In this document: piece by piece, positions 61,638 to 64,000 of the stretch
How the letters are laid out: each line of letters starts with the position of its first letter
Position numbering within the stretch: position 1 is the first letter of the stretch
DNA from: Sulfurospirillum sp036802865
GTDB taxonomy: Bacteria; Campylobacterota; Campylobacteria; Campylobacterales; Sulfurospirillaceae
Reading direction: 5' to 3'
Assembly (NCBI RefSeq): GCF_036802865.1
Contig: NZ_DAIRVK010000005.1
Span: 186,001 to 250,000 of the forward strand
Length of the DNA: 64,000 nt
Program-made: the position numbers and the translations under genes
The notes under the pieces: generated by a model
Seen by the model: the letters and a program-made list of their open reading frames with translations, nothing else
The model's database searches: none
Told to the model about the DNA's origin: nothing

Positions 61638-62516
61638 CTAAAATTTTGGTATATCAATATGACGTTCAAGCGTATCTAGCCACTTTTGTTGGCTATGGTC
61701 ATATGTTTTTATACTAACATGATTTTCCTCTAAAAATAAAGAATTTGTCCAAATAACCTCTTTATTCATATCGCTGTTGTGGATGTTGGTGACATGTCCA
61801 TACTTGTTGATAGTAGCAGCAAAACTAGGTTCAGTTGCAGGCGTATGCGTGTGTCCACTCACCCATAAAAAGAGTTGGGGATTTCCTTGGAGTAGTGTTT
61901 GAATTTTCTCTTTGGGTTGTGCTATAAAATCGGGTGTATTGACCCAGTGTTTATACGATTCCAATGTATTTTCTAACGGTGCATGGAAAAAGACAATGGT
62001 TGGCATTGTTGGATGGGTTTGAAGTGTATGATCAAACCATTTAAACTCATCATCGGAGAGTTCAGCAAGGTGGCTTGGTGTATTTGCGGAGAGAAATAGA
62101 AGCAGATAAGGCTCTTTTATGACACTGTAGTAAAGTTTTGGAAGTGCAAATGTGGTTTGAAAACGTTTTAACTTCTCTTCTTGAATCTGATGTGTGGCAT
62201 GTTGTAGTTTGTCATATTCATCTAATGTATCAGCGTAGATAAAATCATGATTTCCTGTAATAACATACAATGGCTTGGTCAGTTTTGAAAAATAAGCTTT
62301 GACATAAGTGTATTCTTCTTCTGTGCCCGTTTTTGAGCAGAGATCACCCATGGCTACGACCATATCAACATTATTCCATTGATTGATATGCTCTATCACG
62401 TGCTCTTTCATCTGTGGATTTTTACCAGGCAGATGAGGATCGCCAAGAATGACAATATGCGTAGAGGCACTGTAAAGGCTAAGGGCTGTTAAAAGCCCTA
62501 AAAAATACTTTAACAT
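61638..62516 (-). CDS. secreted calcineurin-like metallophosphoesterase
   Basis: A 292-residue exported protein: signal peptide (YFLGLLTALSLYSAS) then the metallophosphatase motifs ILGDPHLPG, VVAMGDLCS, ITGNHDF, VFFHAPLE and VSGHTHTPA. The substrate class ranges from nucleotides to phospholipids. Its start overlaps the end of the aminotransferase gene by 7 bases, so they are co-transcribed. Confidence 0.87.
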   Translation of the reverse strand: MLKYFLGLLTALSLYSASTHIVILGDPHLPGKNPQMKEHVIEHINQWNNVDMVVAMGDLCSKTGTEEEYTYVKAYFSKLTKPLYVITGNHDFIYADTLDEYDKLQHATHQIQEEKLKRFQTTFALPKLYYSVIKEPYLLLFLSANTPSHLAELSDDEFKWFDHTLQTHPTMPTIVFFHAPLENTLESYKHWVNTPDFIAQPKEKIQTLLQGNPQLFLWVSGHTHTPATEPSFAATINKYGHVTNIHNSDMNKEVIWTNSLFLEENHVSIKTYDHSQQKWLDTLERHIDIPKF

Positions 62517-63646
62517 AGGCTATCCATCGCCTTTTGCATTCGATTTAAAATTGTTTCTAAAACACTTTTTTGTGTTCCAAAATTGAGTCGTACAAAATTT
62601 TTGTCACCAAATGGTTCTCCATCACTCAGCCCTACGCCATGTTGCAAGAAAAACTCATAAGGGCTTTTGACATTTAATGCTGATGCGTCTATCCAAGCTA
62701 AAAAAGTTGCCTCTTGGTCTAAGAGTTTGAGTTTTGGATTTTTGCTCACAAATGTTTGTACCATTTTTAAATTTTCAGCCAAATAGATACGAAGCTCATT
62801 CAGCCATGCATCGCCTTCAAGGTAGGCTGCTTTAAGGGCGGTGATGCCCAAAAGGTTAATACCTCCAACCATACTTCCCATCGTTCTTTTAAAGCTTTTG
62901 CGAAGTTCGGCACTTGGAATGATGGCAAATGAGGCTTGTAGCCCTGCAATATTAAACGTTTTACTCGGTGCCATCAGTGTAATGGTTCGTTCTTGAAGTT
63001 CAAGATTCAAAGAAGCGATTGGAACATGCCTAGATTTAGGGCTTAAAAGCAAGTCTGCATGAATCTCATCTGAGCAAATGGTAAGGTCGTGTTTAAGGCA
63101 AAATGCACCCAGCTGCTCTAACTCAGCTTTGGTAAAAATAGTACCAGCGGGGTTGTAAGGATTACAAAGCATGAAGAGTTTACATGTAGGGGTGATTGCT
63201 TTTTCCATTGCTTCTAGATCCAGTACCCAGCGGTTATTTTCTTCTTTCATACGAATGGCTAAAACTTCTTTATGGGCATATTTTGGTGCTTTGATAAAAT
63301 GCGGATAAATAGGGGTTGTGGTCATAACGCTCTGGGTTTCTACACTCAGACATGCAAGATTCATGCTACTCACAACGCCGTGTGTAAAGATGAGCCACTC
63401 TTTTTTTATATCCCAGTCGTAGTGACGCTTTACAAAAGAAATAATGGCATCATAGGTCGCATCATCAATATCGGTATAGCCAAAAACACCCTCGTTCACT
63501 CTTTGTTGAAGTGCATCAATAACACAAGGAGGCGACTTAAAGTCCATGTCTGCCACCCATGCAGGGATGACATCTTGCTCTTTATACTTGTTCCATTTTT
63601 CGCAAGGTGTCTTCGTTCTGTCCACAATCTCATCGAAATTAAACAT
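62510..63646 (-). CDS. PatB/MalY-type PLP-dependent C-S lyase/aminotransferase
   Basis: A 378-residue fold-type I PLP enzyme. The N-terminal MFNFDEIVDRTKTPCEKWN and WVADMDFKSPP are typical of PatB/MalY cystathionine beta-lyases. LCNPYNPAGTIF, SDEIHADLLL and the PLP lysine in MAPSKTFNIAGLQ follow. It likely cleaves cystathionine or cysteine conjugates to give homocysteine or thiols, which would link to metH elsewhere in the window. AAAGGA precedes the ATG. Confidence 0.9.
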   Translation of the reverse strand: MFNFDEIVDRTKTPCEKWNKYKEQDVIPAWVADMDFKSPPCVIDALQQRVNEGVFGYTDIDDATYDAIISFVKRHYDWDIKKEWLIFTHGVVSSMNLACLSVETQSVMTTTPIYPHFIKAPKYAHKEVLAIRMKEENNRWVLDLEAMEKAITPTCKLFMLCNPYNPAGTIFTKAELEQLGAFCLKHDLTICSDEIHADLLLSPKSRHVPIASLNLELQERTITLMAPSKTFNIAGLQASFAIIPSAELRKSFKRTMGSMVGGINLLGITALKAAYLEGDAWLNELRIYLAENLKMVQTFVSKNPKLKLLDQEATFLAWIDASALNVKSPYEFFLQHGVGLSDGEPFGDKNFVRLNFGTQKSVLETILNRMQKAMDSLC

Positions 63647-63701
63647 TCAAATTGTCCTTTTTTTTAGTGTAATGATTGTAACATATTTTCATAAACCACG
63701 T

Positions 63702-63713
63702 TTTACATGTAAA
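63702..63713 (+). repeat. TTTACATGTAAA palindrome, copy 7
   Basis: Perfect palindrome followed by GG and, after TGAAA, an ATG, the same arrangement as at glyS. Confidence 0.7.
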
Positions 63714-63720
63714 GGTGAAA

Positions 63721-64000
63721 ATGAGTGCAGATAAGATAAAAATTGTACAAAATATCCTTAGAAAAAAAGATAGATTTGATTTAGCAGTTAAATTAGAAAA
63801 TGCCTATTTTGAAGATTATGAAGTAAGAAACTGGAATGATGAGCCTTATGGGGAAGTAAATATTTTTGTTCATCCTAATCATTTTTTAGAGTTAAGTTCT
63901 ATACAGAAAAAAGATAAAGAGTTATTGCAGACACTTTTTAATGGATTGGGTCTTTCATATCCTTATATTTCGTACATTAAATTTACAATCAATACTCAAG
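63721..64000 (+). CDS. unidentified protein (3' partial)
   Basis: An open frame from ATG at 63721 runs off the window end (93 codons). It begins MSADKIKIVQNILRKKDRF and includes DYEVRNWNDEPYGEVNIFVH. The TTTACATGTAAAGGTGAAA upstream supplies the ribosome site. Soluble and unrecognised. Confidence 0.7.
   Translation, partial: MSADKIKIVQNILRKKDRFDLAVKLENAYFEDYEVRNWNDEPYGEVNIFVHPNHFLELSSIQKKDKELLQTLFNGLGLSYPYISYIKFTINTQ

Noticed and set aside
1..64000. CRISPR arrays, tRNA or rRNA genes, prophage
   Set aside because: I saw no regularly spaced repeats, no tRNA-like arms in the short gaps, and no phage or transposase genes; a covariance-model scan would be decisive.

Overview
The window reads as chromosomal DNA from a Campylobacterota (Epsilonproteobacteria) bacterium, most likely Sulfurospirillum or a close relative. 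It is AT-rich and densely packed. It combines c-di-GMP and chemotaxis signalling with molybdoenzymes and standard housekeeping genes (glyS, metH, purL, queA, tatBC). The genus is an inference from gene content, not a database result. I saw no rRNA, tRNA, CRISPR array, insertion sequence or prophage. Most intergenic gaps are under 100 bp.

Layout. 1-12.6 kb: a 5'-truncated PAS-GGDEF-EAL protein, ppnP, a beta-carbonic anhydrase with a secreted nuclease/phosphatase-like protein, glyS, an orphan molybdopterin oxidoreductase coupled to a HEPN-like gene, amtB-glnK, and an OpgB-like phosphoglycerol transferase. 12.6-25.3 kb: LysE and EamA exporters, a soluble chemoreceptor, an orphan Liv-type binding protein, a large inverted-repeat element, metH-cobB, an isolated foreign-looking secreted protein between 17-bp inverted repeats, a cytosine deaminase, and a FIST-domain histidine kinase with its response regulator.

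25.7-37.7 kb is the most interesting part. It begins with a Mop-type molybdenum aldehyde oxidoreductase followed by a strong hairpin. Nine tightly packed genes follow: a fused flavin/Fe-S/CCG-domain oxidoreductase, a tiny two-CxxC protein, a methyltransferase, a C_GCAxxG_C_C protein, a radical SAM enzyme, a PaaK-like adenylating ligase, XdhC, an NTP transferase fused to an HD domain, and a histidine phosphatase. From memory a similar neighbourhood lies beside mop in Desulfovibrio (around DVU_1551-1559). Its chemistry is, to my knowledge, undefined. I propose that it matures or modifies the molybdenum cofactor of Mop, or makes a partner cofactor.

37.7-47.5 kb: a CNNM/CorC-type protein with a translationally coupled leader peptide, msrB, a Trk/Ktr potassium system, a TonB-dependent receptor with a small membrane protein, a long-chain acyl-CoA synthetase and a beta-CASP RNase-like protein. 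47.6-64 kb: a hybrid kinase / HD-GYP regulator / periplasmic binding protein operon, a small flagellar-rod-like protein, the minus-strand run tatB-tatC-queA (queA apparently lacks a standard start codon), a second PAS-GGDEF-EAL protein, purL, a MazG-like enzyme, a LOG protein, two tandem NlpC/P60-like lipoproteins, a metallophosphoesterase, a PatB/MalY aminotransferase and a 3'-truncated gene.

A palindrome-containing 12-mer, TTACATGTAAAG, recurs seven times, always readable on the plus strand. It sits in promoters, leaders, gene ends and next to a terminator.
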